DNA of 64,000 nt from Oceanicoccus sp. (lineage in GTDB: Bacteria; Pseudomonadota; Gammaproteobacteria; Pseudomonadales; Dasaniaceae), in NCBI RefSeq assembly GCF_029238675.1, contig NZ_JAQWFR010000017.1, positions 1-64,000 on the forward strand. Direction: 5' to 3'. Position 1 is the first letter of the stretch; each line of letters opens with the position of its first letter. Both the position numbers and the translations under genes were made by a program. The notes below the pieces were generated by a model that was given only the letters and a program-made list of their open reading frames with translations, ran no database searches and was not told the DNA's origin. Of the stretch, positions 1 to 8,915 are shown one piece after another.

Positions 1-67
1 CCTCTGGGTGCGTATCGTGACTCTGGCTACCTGAATTCAGGTCAAAAACCTGAAAATGGAGTGGCTG

Positions 68-88
68 CTTAATCAATCGTCGATTAAG
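68..88. repeat. 7-bp inverted repeat in leader of left-edge promoter
   Basis: CTTAATC (68-74) and GATTAAG (82-88) form a perfect inverted repeat about 10-30 bases downstream of the minus-strand -10 box. A 12-bp palindrome CCTGAATTCAGG follows at 30-41. They could fold in the leader RNA or bind a protein; function unknown. Confidence 0.35.
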
Positions 89-96
89 GCGGGCGC

Positions 97-125
97 ATTA
101 TAGGGATAAAGGGGGTTCTGTTCAA
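97..125 (-). promoter_or_regulatory. Strong sigma-70 promoter of rRNA/stable-RNA type
   Basis: On the minus strand a -35 box TTGAAC (120-125) is separated by exactly 17 bp from a perfect -10 box TATAAT (97-102), followed at once by GCGCCC. A GC-rich discriminator after a perfect -10 is typical of rRNA and tRNA promoters. Transcription would leave the window to the left, so an rrn operon or other stable RNA probably lies outside. The boxes are seen directly; the product is inferred. Confidence 0.6.
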
Positions 126-272
126 CCAAATATTGAGTTTGAGGAATAAAAAATGGAGTGGGGTTTTGCGAGGTTCACCGCAGGTTTACTGGGTTTCGGC
201 GACGTTTAAGATAAAGCACAGCATCTAGTGATTAGCTTAAACACAACCACTATATAATGTACCCAAGCCCCT

Positions 273-375
273 CGTCATTCCCGCGCAGGCGGGAACCCAG
301 TGCTGTAGATTTCCGCTTTAGCGGAAATAACAGCATAAGCATGCAGGCTGGATTCCCGCCTGCGCGGGAAGGACG
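273..375 (+). repeat. 103-bp triple-hairpin repeat, copy 1
   Basis: Full-length element: left arm GTCATTCCCGCgcaGGCGGGAA, central hairpin TTTCCGCtttaGCGGAAA, spacer GCATAAGCATGCAGG, right arm GATTCCCGCCtgcGCGGGAA. It ends 10 bp beyond the stop codon of the minus-strand Fic-like gene. The right arm reads GGAAGGACG instead of GGAATGACG. The outer arms resemble the ATTCCC-N8-GGGAAT core of Neisseria dRS3 repeats (resemblance only). Confidence 0.85.
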
Positions 376-385
376 GGGGGGGGGA

Positions 386-1324
386 TTAACAGAGCCTCCA
401 TACCGCGCCGCGGCCTTTGCCCTCAGTGAGAATAATATGCCTCTCTTTCAGGCTCCGTAAGATCATTCGAATATGATCGTTGCTAATGGTGGGGAAAGCC
501 CGGCAAACATCACCGTAGCGAAAAGGGTGTTGCTGTTGTTTAACAAAGCGCTCTATCAATGCAGTTTTAGAGCCGCGCCCCGGGCTGATATTAGCGTGCT
601 GAATTTGTCGGTCAAAGCGCTGGTACAGACGACGAATTAATACCCACCAATAACTTAACCACGGGATCGGGTTAGTGCTATCACTATGATTCAGTGAACG
701 GTAAAAAGCGCGCTCTGTAGCAATCATCTCGGATTCCAGGTCAATCGTGTTAACAACATCGTAGCCCTGGTGATCAAGCAGCTGCCTGGCCAGCAATAAA
801 GCCAGCCGGCGGTTGCCATCAAAGAAGGGGAAGGTTTTCATTAATTCCATTAGCAATAGCGGAATGGCTACCAGCGGTTCAACGCCATTGTGAATCGCCT
901 GGTTAAATTCGCTGACTAATAGCTCCATCGCAGCGGCGATAGCCTCTTGGCCGGCGGGCACCAGCAACTGCTTATCGGGCTGGTCTCTTCGTGAGACCTT
1001 CAGCTTTACACTGCGCCAGCGGCCACCTTGCGGGTTAAGCTGTTGGTGCAGCGCTTTAATCAACGCGCAACTGAGGGGCTGTGCTTTGATAGTGGATAAG
1101 TAACTAAGGGCCTGTGAATAGTTAAAGTTGGGTGATGAATCTTTGGCGGCCATGATTTTACTGGCACTAAGCTGTGACTTAACGGCCATACCCGCCAATA
1201 GGTCAGTGGATAGCGAAGAGCTGGCACTCAGCAGGCCCTGTCGATAGCGTAAATCAGCGAGTTGCTGGCTGATGGCTAGAGGGAGTTGCAGTTGCTGAAG
1301 CTGGGTTTTGGCGAGAATAGACAT
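386..1324 (-). CDS. Fic-like protein with degenerate active-site motif
   Basis: A protein of about 312 residues with a central Fic-type helical domain and a C-terminal region (about 245-312) resembling a winged helix. Fic enzymes usually transfer AMP or another nucleotide part to a target, using a His in HPFxDGNGR. Here the motif reads FPFFDGNRR (165-173): Phe replaces the catalytic His and Arg replaces the second Gly. Canonical AMPylation is therefore unlikely; it may be a regulator or scaffold. An upstream ATG at 1360 would add 12 residues. I prefer 1324 because GGA lies 5 bases ahead, but neither start has a strong ribosome site. The product assignment is family-level only. Confidence 0.7.
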   Translation of the reverse strand: MSILAKTQLQQLQLPLAISQQLADLRYRQGLLSASSSLSTDLLAGMAVKSQLSASKIMAAKDSSPNFNYSQALSYLSTIKAQPLSCALIKALHQQLNPQGGRWRSVKLKVSRRDQPDKQLLVPAGQEAIAAAMELLVSEFNQAIHNGVEPLVAIPLLLMELMKTFPFFDGNRRLALLLARQLLDHQGYDVVNTIDLESEMIATERAFYRSLNHSDSTNPIPWLSYWWVLIRRLYQRFDRQIQHANISPGRGSKTALIERFVKQQQHPFRYGDVCRAFPTISNDHIRMILRSLKERHIILTEGKGRGAVWRLC

Positions 1325-1449
1325 GGTAATCCAAGTTTTTGGGGGTGTTTTAACAAACATTACCCTTAATTCGGGTGATGGGAAACCCCTTTCTGAAGAT
1401 GCAGCAATAATATATAGGGGGTTAATAGAGGTTAAGACAGCTAAAACCC

Positions 1450-1477
1450 CGTCATTCCCGCCTTCGCGGGAATGACG
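1450..1477. repeat. Short single-hairpin form of the dispersed repeat
   Basis: CGTCATTCCCGCC-ttc-GCGGGAATGACG forms a near-perfect hairpin corresponding to the right arm of the 103-bp element. It lies 12 bp beyond the hexR stop codon. No T-tract follows on the minus strand, so it is not a standard intrinsic terminator. Confidence 0.8.
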
Positions 1478-1489
1478 GGGGCGGGGGGG

Positions 1490-2338
1490 TTATTGTTGTC
1501 GCAGTGGCTGCAGGGCGCGATGAATCTTTTGTAAATGCTCACCCACCGCAGGGCCCTTGGCTTTGGAAACACCCACCGCAAGAATATCCATCACCGCCAT
1601 ATGAGCCATCCGCGAGGGTAACGGCGTGTAATTTTCAATATCCTCTTTAACATCAATATGCAGCGCAATATCACAGTCCCGAGCTACGGGCGTATTACTG
1701 GGGGCCAGCCCAATAATCGTAGCGCCGGTCTCTTTAACCAGCGCCATCGCATCCAGTAATACCTGGGTTCTTCCTGACTGGGAAATGGCCACCACCACAT
1801 CCCCCGGCTGTAGTGACATAGCCGACATCGCTTGAATATGAGGGTCAGAGTAGGCGGAAGAGGGGATCTGCAAACGGAAAAACTTATGCTGGGCGTCTGT
1901 AGCCACCGGGCTGGAAGCACCAAAGCCATAAAACTCTACCCGACGGGCTTTTTGCAGGACATCAACAGCGGCCTCAATAGAGCGAGTATCGAGACTGTCT
2001 CGCACCTTTTTCAGGGTATCCATCGCCGAGTCAAACACCTTAATGGTATATTCCCGGGCCGAATCATGCTCGCTAAGGCTAAACTCTTCGTAGCTGGGGC
2101 TATGGGCAACATGCTGTGCCAGCAATAATTTAAAATCCTGGAAACCATCACAGCCAATAGCACGGCAAAAGCGAACCACGGTAGGCTCACTAACGCCAGC
2201 TTTTTGCGCCAGGTCGACAATGCGCAGATGAATCACTTTATCCGGTTGGCCAAGGATAAAGTCCGCCACCTTAAGTTCGGATTTACGCAAATCCGAGCGG
2301 GCTAATTCAATGGCATTGATGATATTAAGAGGCTTCAA
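1490..2338 (-). CDS. hexR: HexR, RpiR-family regulator of central carbon metabolism
   Basis: The 282 residues match the HexR architecture: an N-terminal RpiR helix-turn-helix (about 1-77, with SEPTVVRFCRAIGC at 49-62) and a C-terminal SIS sugar-phosphate domain (about 125-265). HexR proteins bind 2-keto-3-deoxy-6-phosphogluconate and control Entner-Doudoroff, glucose-6-phosphate dehydrogenase and gluconeogenic genes. The usual zwf/pgl/eda neighbours are not in this window. It is divergent from uvrD across a 145-bp gap that must hold both promoters; I saw no clear HexR operator there. It is close to HexR over its whole length, so the name is fairly secure. Confidence 0.88.
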   Translation of the reverse strand: MKPLNIINAIELARSDLRKSELKVADFILGQPDKVIHLRIVDLAQKAGVSEPTVVRFCRAIGCDGFQDFKLLLAQHVAHSPSYEEFSLSEHDSAREYTIKVFDSAMDTLKKVRDSLDTRSIEAAVDVLQKARRVEFYGFGASSPVATDAQHKFFRLQIPSSAYSDPHIQAMSAMSLQPGDVVVAISQSGRTQVLLDAMALVKETGATIIGLAPSNTPVARDCDIALHIDVKEDIENYTPLPSRMAHMAVMDILAVGVSKAKGPAVGEHLQKIHRALQPLRQQ

Positions 2339-2483
2339 AGCGCTTTCCGGCTGGTTAGTGTTTATTGTTCTGGTATTTATTCTAACGCATTTTTCACAAT
2401 AGTCTTATGGATGTTTTTTCAGTCAGCCATCCCCCTCTTATTGGGCGCCATTTTTTTCCAGTAGTCTGCTAGAATGCGCCGCT

Positions 2484-4664
2484 ATGGATGTATCGCATAT
2501 TCTCAATGATTTAAATGACGCTCAGCGGCAAGCCGTTGCTGCTCCTTCCGCTAACTTATTGGTGCTGGCCGGCGCTGGCAGTGGTAAAACCCGCGTGCTG
2601 GTGCATCGTATTGCCTGGTTAATTCAGGCGGAAGGTGCATCCCCTTATAGTATTTTATCGGTGACCTTTACCAATAAAGCCGCTAAAGAAATGCGTGCCC
2701 GTATTGATGAGCTGATGGGAGCATCCCTGGGTGGCTCCGGTGCACACCGGGGTATGTGGGTGGGCACCTTTCACGGTATTGCCCACCGATTGCTAAAAGC
2801 CCACTGGAAGGAAGCGGGCCTGCCGCAAAACTTTCAAATTCTGGATAGCGATGACCAGCTAAGAATTATTAAGCGTATCCACAAAGAGCTGGACCTTGAT
2901 GAAAGCCACTGGCCCCCCAGACAATCACAATGGTTTATCAATGGGCAAAAAGATGAAGGCCGTCGAGTCGCGCACATAGAAGACTACGGTAAAGATTTAA
3001 ACCATACCATGATGTTGCGGGTCTACCTTGCCTATGAGCAGGCCTGTGAGCGGCAGGGTGTTGTTGATTTTGCCGAGCTGCTATTGCGCGCCCATGAACT
3101 CTGGTTAAAACAACCTGCCGTGCTAAAGCATTATCAAGAGCGGTTTACCCACATTTTGGTGGACGAGTTCCAGGATACCAATACCATTCAATATGCCTGG
3201 TTGCGGGTATTGGCCGGCAAGCAAATCCCTGTGGTGGCGGTTGGTGATGATGACCAATCGATTTACGGCTGGCGTGGTGCAAAAATTGAAAATATCCAAC
3301 AGTACTCAAAGGACTTTCCCAATACTCAAATTATTCGTCTGGAACAAAACTACCGTTCAACCTCAACCATTTTGCAGGCCGCCAATGCGGTGATTGAAAA
3401 TAATAGCGACCGCTTAGGCAAGGAACTCTGGACGGAAGATGGCGAAGGCGAATTAATTTCACTGTATACCGGTTTTAACGAACAGGACGAAGCCCGCTTT
3501 GTAGTAGAGCAAATTGAAGCATGGGTAAAGGATGGCAATACCAGAAGTACCTCGTCTATTTTGTATCGCTCCAATGCCCAGTCGCGGGTATTAGAAGAAG
3601 CGTTGATTCGCAGTGGTATTCCTTATCGCATTTATGGCGGCCAGCGGTTTTATGATCGCATGGAAATTAAAAATGCCCTGGCCTATATGCGGTTAATGAA
3701 TAACCGCGATGACGATACCGCGATTGAGCGGGTGATTAATACGCCGACGCGGGGTATTGGTAGTAAAACGGTGGATACCGTACGGGACTATGCCCGTGAG
3801 CATGCTGTTTCACTGTGGAAAGCGGCTAAGCAAATTATTGAGCAAAAGTTATTACCCAATCGTGCATCAACAGCACTACAAAAATTTGTCGACTTGATTG
3901 ATACCATGGATGCGGATACAGATGAGCTGACCTTACATGAGCTAACCGATCATGTGGTGAGTGTATCTGGCCTTATCGAATTCCATCAAAAAGAAAAAGG
4001 TGAAAAAGGGCAGGCAAGAATAGAAAACTTACAGGAACTGGTTGTCGCTTCAGGGCAGTTTGTTGCTGAAGATGAAACTATATCTCCTTTACAGGAATTT
4101 TTAGATAGCGCCGCTTTAGATGCCGGTGAACAACAAGCCGATGAATATGAAGACAGCGTGCAACTAATGACCCTGCACTCGGCAAAAGGTCTGGAGTTCC
4201 CCCTGGTGTTTCTGGTGGGCATGGAAGAAAACTTATTCCCCCATAAAATGTCGATGGATGAGCCCGGCCGTTTAGAAGAAGAGCGCCGCCTTTGTTATGT
4301 GGGCATTACCCGTGCCATGCAAAAACTCTATATTACCTATGCCGAATCCCGACGCATGTATGGCACCGAAAACTTTAATTCTCCCTCGCGCTTTATTCGT
4401 GAAATTCCAAAAGAATTGGTGCAAGAGGTAAGACTCAATACCACCATTACACGACCGGCCAGTTATTCGCCTTCAGCATTCCAGAATCATAGTATTCCCG
4501 AAACCGGGATCAACTTAGGGCAGCAGGTGCTACATTCTATTTTTGGTATAGGCACGGTGATTAATTTTGAAGGGCAGGGGCCTTCTGCCAGAGTACAGGT
4601 AAACTTTGATGACGAGGGCACCAAATGGTTGGTGGTGCAGTATGCCAATCTTGAAGCCTTGTAA
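2484..4664 (+). CDS. uvrD: DNA helicase II UvrD
   Basis: A 726-residue superfamily 1A 3'-5' helicase that unwinds DNA in nucleotide-excision and mismatch repair. Visible motifs: Walker A GAGSGKT (30-36), motif II DEFQDT (227-232), motif III GDDDQSIYGWRGA, motif IV QNYRS, motif V LMTLHSAKGLEF, motif VI VGITRAM. The C-terminal tail keeps the UvrD-specific segment containing VLHSIFGIGTV, which separates it from Rep. Length is normal for UvrD (about 720). The ATG at 2484 is the first in frame and opens with a typical UvrD N-terminus. Confidence 0.95.
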   Translation: MDVSHILNDLNDAQRQAVAAPSANLLVLAGAGSGKTRVLVHRIAWLIQAEGASPYSILSVTFTNKAAKEMRARIDELMGASLGGSGAHRGMWVGTFHGIAHRLLKAHWKEAGLPQNFQILDSDDQLRIIKRIHKELDLDESHWPPRQSQWFINGQKDEGRRVAHIEDYGKDLNHTMMLRVYLAYEQACERQGVVDFAELLLRAHELWLKQPAVLKHYQERFTHILVDEFQDTNTIQYAWLRVLAGKQIPVVAVGDDDQSIYGWRGAKIENIQQYSKDFPNTQIIRLEQNYRSTSTILQAANAVIENNSDRLGKELWTEDGEGELISLYTGFNEQDEARFVVEQIEAWVKDGNTRSTSSILYRSNAQSRVLEEALIRSGIPYRIYGGQRFYDRMEIKNALAYMRLMNNRDDDTAIERVINTPTRGIGSKTVDTVRDYAREHAVSLWKAAKQIIEQKLLPNRASTALQKFVDLIDTMDADTDELTLHELTDHVVSVSGLIEFHQKEKGEKGQARIENLQELVVASGQFVAEDETISPLQEFLDSAALDAGEQQADEYEDSVQLMTLHSAKGLEFPLVFLVGMEENLFPHKMSMDEPGRLEEERRLCYVGITRAMQKLYITYAESRRMYGTENFNSPSRFIREIPKELVQEVRLNTTITRPASYSPSAFQNHSIPETGINLGQQVLHSIFGIGTVINFEGQGPSARVQVNFDDEGTKWLVVQYANLEAL

Positions 4665-4692
4665 CAGCTAGAGCAAAGAGCAGAGAATAAAC

Positions 4693-5838
4693 ATGAGCAC
4701 ACACTATAATCGTTTTAGTCCCGTTATTATTCTGCTATTGGTAGCAGCGCTGGTGACGGTCAGTGGGTTGCTGGTTATCGAACGGGCCGTTGAAGTTGTA
4801 CAGGGCGAAAAAGGCGATCAGGCCGTGGTTGCCGCAAGCAGTGAAAAGACCTTTAAGTGGAAGATGGTAACTACGTGGCCAAAGAATTTTCCGGGCTTGG
4901 GTACGGCGCCAGAAAACTTTGCCAAAGTCATTAATGAAATGAGCAATGGGCGCCTAACGGTTAAAGTATATGGCGGTGGTGAAATTGTACCAGCACTGGA
5001 AGTATTCAGTGCCGTCTCTCAAGGCACTGCCGAGATGGGACATGGTGCCGCCTACTATTGGAAAGGTAAAATCCCCTCGTCGCCGTTTTTTACCTCCGTT
5101 CCTTTTGGCCTGACCGCGCAGGAAATGAATGGCTGGCTGCACTACGGTGGTGGTCTGGAATTATGGCGTGAGGCTTATGCGCCTTTTAATATTATTCCTT
5201 TTGCCGGTGGCAATACCGGTGTGCAAATGGCGGGTTGGTTTAACCGCGAAATTAATTCCATGGACGATATCAAAGGTTTAAAAATGCGTGTGCCTGGCGT
5301 TGGTGGCGAAGTTTTTAGTCGTGCCGGTGGTACGGCGGTTACTTTGCCCGGCAGTGAGTTATATACATCGTTGCAAACTGGAGTTATTGACGCTACCGAA
5401 TGGGTAGCACCTTATAACGATATGGCGCTGGGTTTACATGAAGTGGCAAAATATTATTACTACCCGGGCTGGCACGAACCGGGCCCAACCTTAGAGTTAA
5501 TTATTAATAAAGACGCGTTTGAGTCTTTACCCAAAGATCTACAAAAGATGGTAGAAATTGCCGCCCGCTATGCCAACCAGGATATGCTGGATGAATATAC
5601 GGCGCGCAATAATGCTTCATTATTAAATTTAGAAAAAAACCATAACACGGAACTTCGCAAATTGCCGGATGATGTCTTGCGGGCACTCCATAAAGCGTCT
5701 AATGAGTATCTGATTGAAGTCGCCGAAGAAGACCCCATGGCCGCCAAGGTGTACAAATCGTGGCGCGCCTATGCCGATGGGGTAAAAAACTATCATCATA
5801 TTTCCGAGCAGGCTTATATTAACGCACGGGATTTGTAA
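4693..5838 (+). CDS. TRAP transporter solute-binding protein, DctP family
   Basis: A 381-residue secreted binding protein. An N-terminal hydrophobic segment (about 10-27) acts as signal peptide or anchor; the mature domain begins near FKWKMVTTWPKNFPG (54-68). The middle carries the family segment with DIKGLKMRVPG and the conserved GVIDATEWVAPY region. TRAP systems carry organic acids (2-oxo acids, lactate, sugar acids) using sodium gradients and need DctQ and DctM membrane partners. None is adjacent, so this is an orphan binding protein or its permease is elsewhere. It starts 28 bp after uvrD and may be co-transcribed. The ligand cannot be read from sequence alone. Confidence 0.85.
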   Translation: MSTHYNRFSPVIILLLVAALVTVSGLLVIERAVEVVQGEKGDQAVVAASSEKTFKWKMVTTWPKNFPGLGTAPENFAKVINEMSNGRLTVKVYGGGEIVPALEVFSAVSQGTAEMGHGAAYYWKGKIPSSPFFTSVPFGLTAQEMNGWLHYGGGLELWREAYAPFNIIPFAGGNTGVQMAGWFNREINSMDDIKGLKMRVPGVGGEVFSRAGGTAVTLPGSELYTSLQTGVIDATEWVAPYNDMALGLHEVAKYYYYPGWHEPGPTLELIINKDAFESLPKDLQKMVEIAARYANQDMLDEYTARNNASLLNLEKNHNTELRKLPDDVLRALHKASNEYLIEVAEEDPMAAKVYKSWRAYADGVKNYHHISEQAYINARDL

Positions 5839-5851
5839 TTCCCTACCCAAC

Positions 5852-5954
5852 CGTCATTCCCGCGAAGGCGGGAATCCAGTGCTGTAGATTTCCGCTTTAG
5901 CGGAAATAACAGCATAAGCATGCAGGCTGGATTCCCGCCTACGCGGGAATGACG
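5852..5954 (+). repeat. 103-bp triple-hairpin repeat, copy 2
   Basis: Full-length copy between two convergent genes: 13 bp after the TRAP binding-protein stop and 29 bp before the comM stop. Three hairpins are intact: GTCATTCCCGCgaaGGCGGGAA, TTTCCGCtttaGCGGAAA and GATTCCCGCCtacGCGGGAATG. Confidence 0.9.
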
Positions 5955-5983
5955 TATAGAAAGAAAACTGCTCATCAAAAAAA

Positions 5984-7489
5984 CTAAGTCACCTCTTTAT
6001 CCAGCGCCCGATAACTTATCGCCTCCGCCAAATGCCGACGATCAATATTAATTGCCCCATCCAGATCAGCAATCGTTCTCGCTACGCGTAAAATACGATG
6101 ATAGGCACGGGAAGATAAATGCCACTGGTTTACGGCTTGCTCTAATAGTTGGTGATCTTTTTCAGTTAAACGACAATAGTTATCCAGCTGCCGATTATCC
6201 AGTTGGGCATTGGCACTGTGTTGGCGGTCCAGTTGTATCTTCCGGCATTGAATAACCCTTTGGCTCACTGTGGTCGAAGATTCGGCGTTCTGGTTATTGT
6301 GCCGCAAAGCGCTGATCGGTATGCGATTAACCGTTACCTGCATATCAATACGATCAAGCAGTGGCCCGGAAATTTTATCGCGATAGCGCTGTAATTTATC
6401 CGGTGAACAGCGGCAGGCTTTTTGTAAGTCGCCGTAATAACCGCAGGGGCAGGGGTTCATGGCGGCAATTAATTGAAAGTTTGCGGGGAAAGCCACTTGC
6501 TGATTAGCGCGGGAAATTAATATTTCGCCAGACTCCAAAGGTTCGCGGAGCACTTCTAAAACCTGGCGTTGAAATTCTGGCAACTCATCTAGAAATAACA
6601 CACCGTGGTTGGCCAGGGAGATTTCACCGGGGCGTGGGTTGCTGCCGCCACCGACTAAAGCAACGGCCGAGGCCGTATGATGTGGGTTTCTAAAGGGACG
6701 TTGATAATAATCCCGTTGCTGTTTTTGCTGGCTGATAGAATAAACCGCAGCGACTTCAAGCATCTCTTGCTGATTAAGGGGAGGCAAAATCCCGGGCAGT
6801 CTACTGGCGAGCATGGTTTTACCCGTGCCCGGGGGGCCACAAAATAATACATTGTGTTTGCCGGCGGCGGCAATTTCCAGGGCGCGCCTGGCCAGTGCCT
6901 GGCCTTTTACTTCGCTAAGGTCGGGGTAACTATGGTTGGGGAGTGATTGTGGCTCAGCTCGCTGCGGTGTTAATACCTCCCTGTTGTGTAGGTGGGCAGA
7001 TAGCTGCAGCAAATTCTTACAGCTAAAGACAGTCGCTTGTTCGCAGAGTACAGCTTCGGCCACATTCGCCGGAGGTACTACCAGCGAACGTTTCGCTTCA
7101 GTACTTTTAATGGCGGCTGGCAGTGAGCCCTGCACGGCATGTAATTCACCGGTTAAGCCCAGTTCACCTAAAAACTCTGTGTGTTCCAGCGCGGCACTGG
7201 GTATTTGTCCTGAGGCCGCAAGAATCCCGATAGCAATCGGCAAATCAAAACGTCCACCTTCTTTAGGTAAGTCAGCGGGGGCGAGATTAATGGTGATACG
7301 CCGCCGGGGAAACTCAAAATAGGAATTAATAATGGCGCTGCGCACGCGGTCTTTACTTTCTTTGACCGCTGTTTCAGGTAGGCCAACTATCGACAGTGAA
7401 GGCAATCCGTTAGATAGATGGGTTTCAACGCGAACCTGTGGCGCATCCACACCGCATTTGGCGCGGGTATAAACAATAGCAAGTGACAT
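5984..7489 (-). CDS. comM: YifB/ComM family Mg-chelatase-like AAA+ ATPase
   Basis: A 501-residue ComM-type AAA+ protein. ComM is a hexameric helicase that drives branch migration while transformed DNA is integrated. Order of parts: N-terminal ChlI/Lon-protease-like domain (about 1-170), Walker A GPPGTGKT (near 218-225), Walker B with LFLDELPEF, sensor region AAMNPCPCGYYGD, and a C-terminal Mg-chelatase-like helical domain ending RALDKEV. Length is typical (about 500). It lies 33 bp downstream of ubiK on the same strand and is likely co-transcribed with it. Confidence 0.92.
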   Translation of the reverse strand: MSLAIVYTRAKCGVDAPQVRVETHLSNGLPSLSIVGLPETAVKESKDRVRSAIINSYFEFPRRRITINLAPADLPKEGGRFDLPIAIGILAASGQIPSAALEHTEFLGELGLTGELHAVQGSLPAAIKSTEAKRSLVVPPANVAEAVLCEQATVFSCKNLLQLSAHLHNREVLTPQRAEPQSLPNHSYPDLSEVKGQALARRALEIAAAGKHNVLFCGPPGTGKTMLASRLPGILPPLNQQEMLEVAAVYSISQQKQQRDYYQRPFRNPHHTASAVALVGGGSNPRPGEISLANHGVLFLDELPEFQRQVLEVLREPLESGEILISRANQQVAFPANFQLIAAMNPCPCGYYGDLQKACRCSPDKLQRYRDKISGPLLDRIDMQVTVNRIPISALRHNNQNAESSTTVSQRVIQCRKIQLDRQHSANAQLDNRQLDNYCRLTEKDHQLLEQAVNQWHLSSRAYHRILRVARTIADLDGAINIDRRHLAEAISYRALDKEVT

Positions 7490-7522
7490 AGGCTTCCTTC
7501 CCTGGAAGTGAATGATTTAAGT

Positions 7523-7768
7523 TTATGGCGGGTTGATGGTTTCGTTTAGCTCAGCGAGCTGTTGCTCAAGCTGTTCTATTTTCTCCCTGGAACGATGCAG
7601 GACAGCAACCTGGGCATCAAACTCTTCACGGCTAACCACATCCAGCTTGCTAAAAGCGCTGTGTGCCAGCGCGCGCAAATTTTTCTCAATATCCGCTGTG
7701 AGACTGTCACCGGGCAGCAATTTTTTTGCTTGCTGAATAAAGCTATCAATAGTATTTGTGGTTGTCAT
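7523..7768 (-). CDS. ubiK: UbiK, ubiquinone biosynthesis accessory factor
   Basis: An 81-residue BMFP-family protein (YqiC/UbiK). UbiK binds UbiJ and supports the aerobic ubiquinone-synthesis complex at the membrane. The N-terminal half has the amphipathic helix region with FIQQAKKLLPG; the C-terminal half (about 50-77) is a heptad-rich coiled coil with EKIEQLEQQLAELNE. Length is normal. It is first in a two-gene unit with comM. In P. aeruginosa the same gene sits between comM and glnK, as I recall; here the urea block separates it from glnK. Confidence 0.88.
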   Translation of the reverse strand: MTTTNTIDSFIQQAKKLLPGDSLTADIEKNLRALAHSAFSKLDVVSREEFDAQVAVLHRSREKIEQLEQQLAELNETINPP

Positions 7769-7854
7769 GGAGCGTTCAACTTGGGAAACAATAGGGCAAT
7801 TGTATTTTTTAATGCCTGCGATGGCCAGCTAATTCTGTGCCAGTTGCTTATGTT

Positions 7855-7871
7855 TGCACATTAGTGGTGCG
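7855..7871 (+). promoter_or_regulatory. NtrC-like dyad upstream of ureD
   Basis: TGCACATTAGTGGTGCG is a 17-bp dyad with half-sites TGCAC and GTGCG separated by 7 bp. It fits the enteric NtrC consensus TGCAC-N7-GTGCA except for the last base. It lies 105 bp before the ureD start in the ubiK-ureD divergent gap. No clean GG-N10-GC sigma-54 promoter follows; the closest, at 7875-7889, has GT instead of GC at -12. The dyad is seen directly; NtrC binding is inferred. Confidence 0.45.
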
Positions 7872-7976
7872 CGGTGGCTGATTTATTGTGGCAGACTAAT
7901 TTTTGCTTTTCTATTTGTGTATTAAAACTTATGCTAGAGGAATAAGACCGATAGTAAGTAAACCAAGAGTCAATCA

Positions 7977-8879
7977 ATGGCGTCACCTCTTAACTTGGCA
8001 ACCCCTTCGCTACTCAACGTTTCCCCATGCTCAGAGATAGCCGCACAGGCTGATGGCTGGCAGGCGAGTTTACGCTTGCAATTAAAGCGTAAAAGCGAGC
8101 GCACCGTACTACAGTCGTCCATTCATCAGGGGCCATTGCGGGTACAAAGACCTTTTTATCCAGAAGGGCCTGTCTGCCATCTCTATTTGTTGCATCCTCC
8201 AGGGGGCATGGTAGCTGGCGATAACCTGGTCATTGATTTAGAGTGCTTGCCAATATCCGAAACCCTGGTGACAACACCAGCGGCCGGTAAGTTGTACCGT
8301 GTTGCTGATTACGCGTCACCGCAGTACCAAGGTGTCACCGCTCGGTTGGCAGAGGGGGCGGTGCTGGAATGGCTGCCACAGGAAACTATATTATTTAATG
8401 GCGCCAGGGGTGAACTGTTGAGCCGTTTTGACCTGTCGGCAAATAGCCAGCTGATCGGTTGGGATATCGTCTGTTTGGGCCGCCGTGCCAGTGGCGAACA
8501 GTTTGACCAGGGCGATGTTAAACAGCGTATAGAAATCAGTCGTGAAGGTCGCCCTGTCTATATCGACAGGGTAAATTTTATCGGCGGTAGTCCTATGCTC
8601 GACGCTCCCTGGGGCATGGCCGGCCGAACCGTGAGCGGCACTTTTTTTGGGACTATTAATGACGATGCTGCTATCTCCCTGGATGAAATAAGAAATATAT
8701 TGCCAGCACCCGTACCAGACCATGATTGGGGGGTCAGCCAGCGTGGTGGCGTTTTATTAGTGCGTTATCTGGGTGCATCAGCGGAAGTATGCCGTCAGGG
8801 CTTTGAAACGATTTGGCAATTATTGCGCCCCATTTTATTGGCGCGTACAGTACAAAGGCCACGAATTTGGAATACTTAA
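7977..8879 (+). CDS. ureD: Urease accessory protein UreD
   Basis: A 300-residue UreD/UreH family protein. With UreF and UreG it forms the chaperone complex that delivers nickel and CO2 to apo-urease and is thought to tunnel the nickel. Recognisable segments include the N-terminal ADGWQASLRLQLKRK, the conserved RPFYPEGP and LLHPPGGMVAGD region (about 52-76), TTPAAGKLYR, and WLPQETILFNGA near the middle. Length is normal (270-300). It leads the ureDABCEFG run, all on one strand, and probably carries the operon promoter in the 208-bp gap upstream. Confidence 0.93.
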   Translation: MASPLNLATPSLLNVSPCSEIAAQADGWQASLRLQLKRKSERTVLQSSIHQGPLRVQRPFYPEGPVCHLYLLHPPGGMVAGDNLVIDLECLPISETLVTTPAAGKLYRVADYASPQYQGVTARLAEGAVLEWLPQETILFNGARGELLSRFDLSANSQLIGWDIVCLGRRASGEQFDQGDVKQRIEISREGRPVYIDRVNFIGGSPMLDAPWGMAGRTVSGTFFGTINDDAAISLDEIRNILPAPVPDHDWGVSQRGGVLLVRYLGASAEVCRQGFETIWQLLRPILLARTVQRPRIWNT

Positions 8880-8915
8880 CACACTTTTTAAGCATAAAGA
8901 CAGGTTGAAACAATT

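Noticed and set aside
257-460. 67-residue plus-strand ORF
   Set aside because: Made mostly of repeat copy 1 and the antisense of the Fic-like gene.
6936-7322. 128-residue plus-strand ORF
   Set aside because: Antisense to comM; no independent features.
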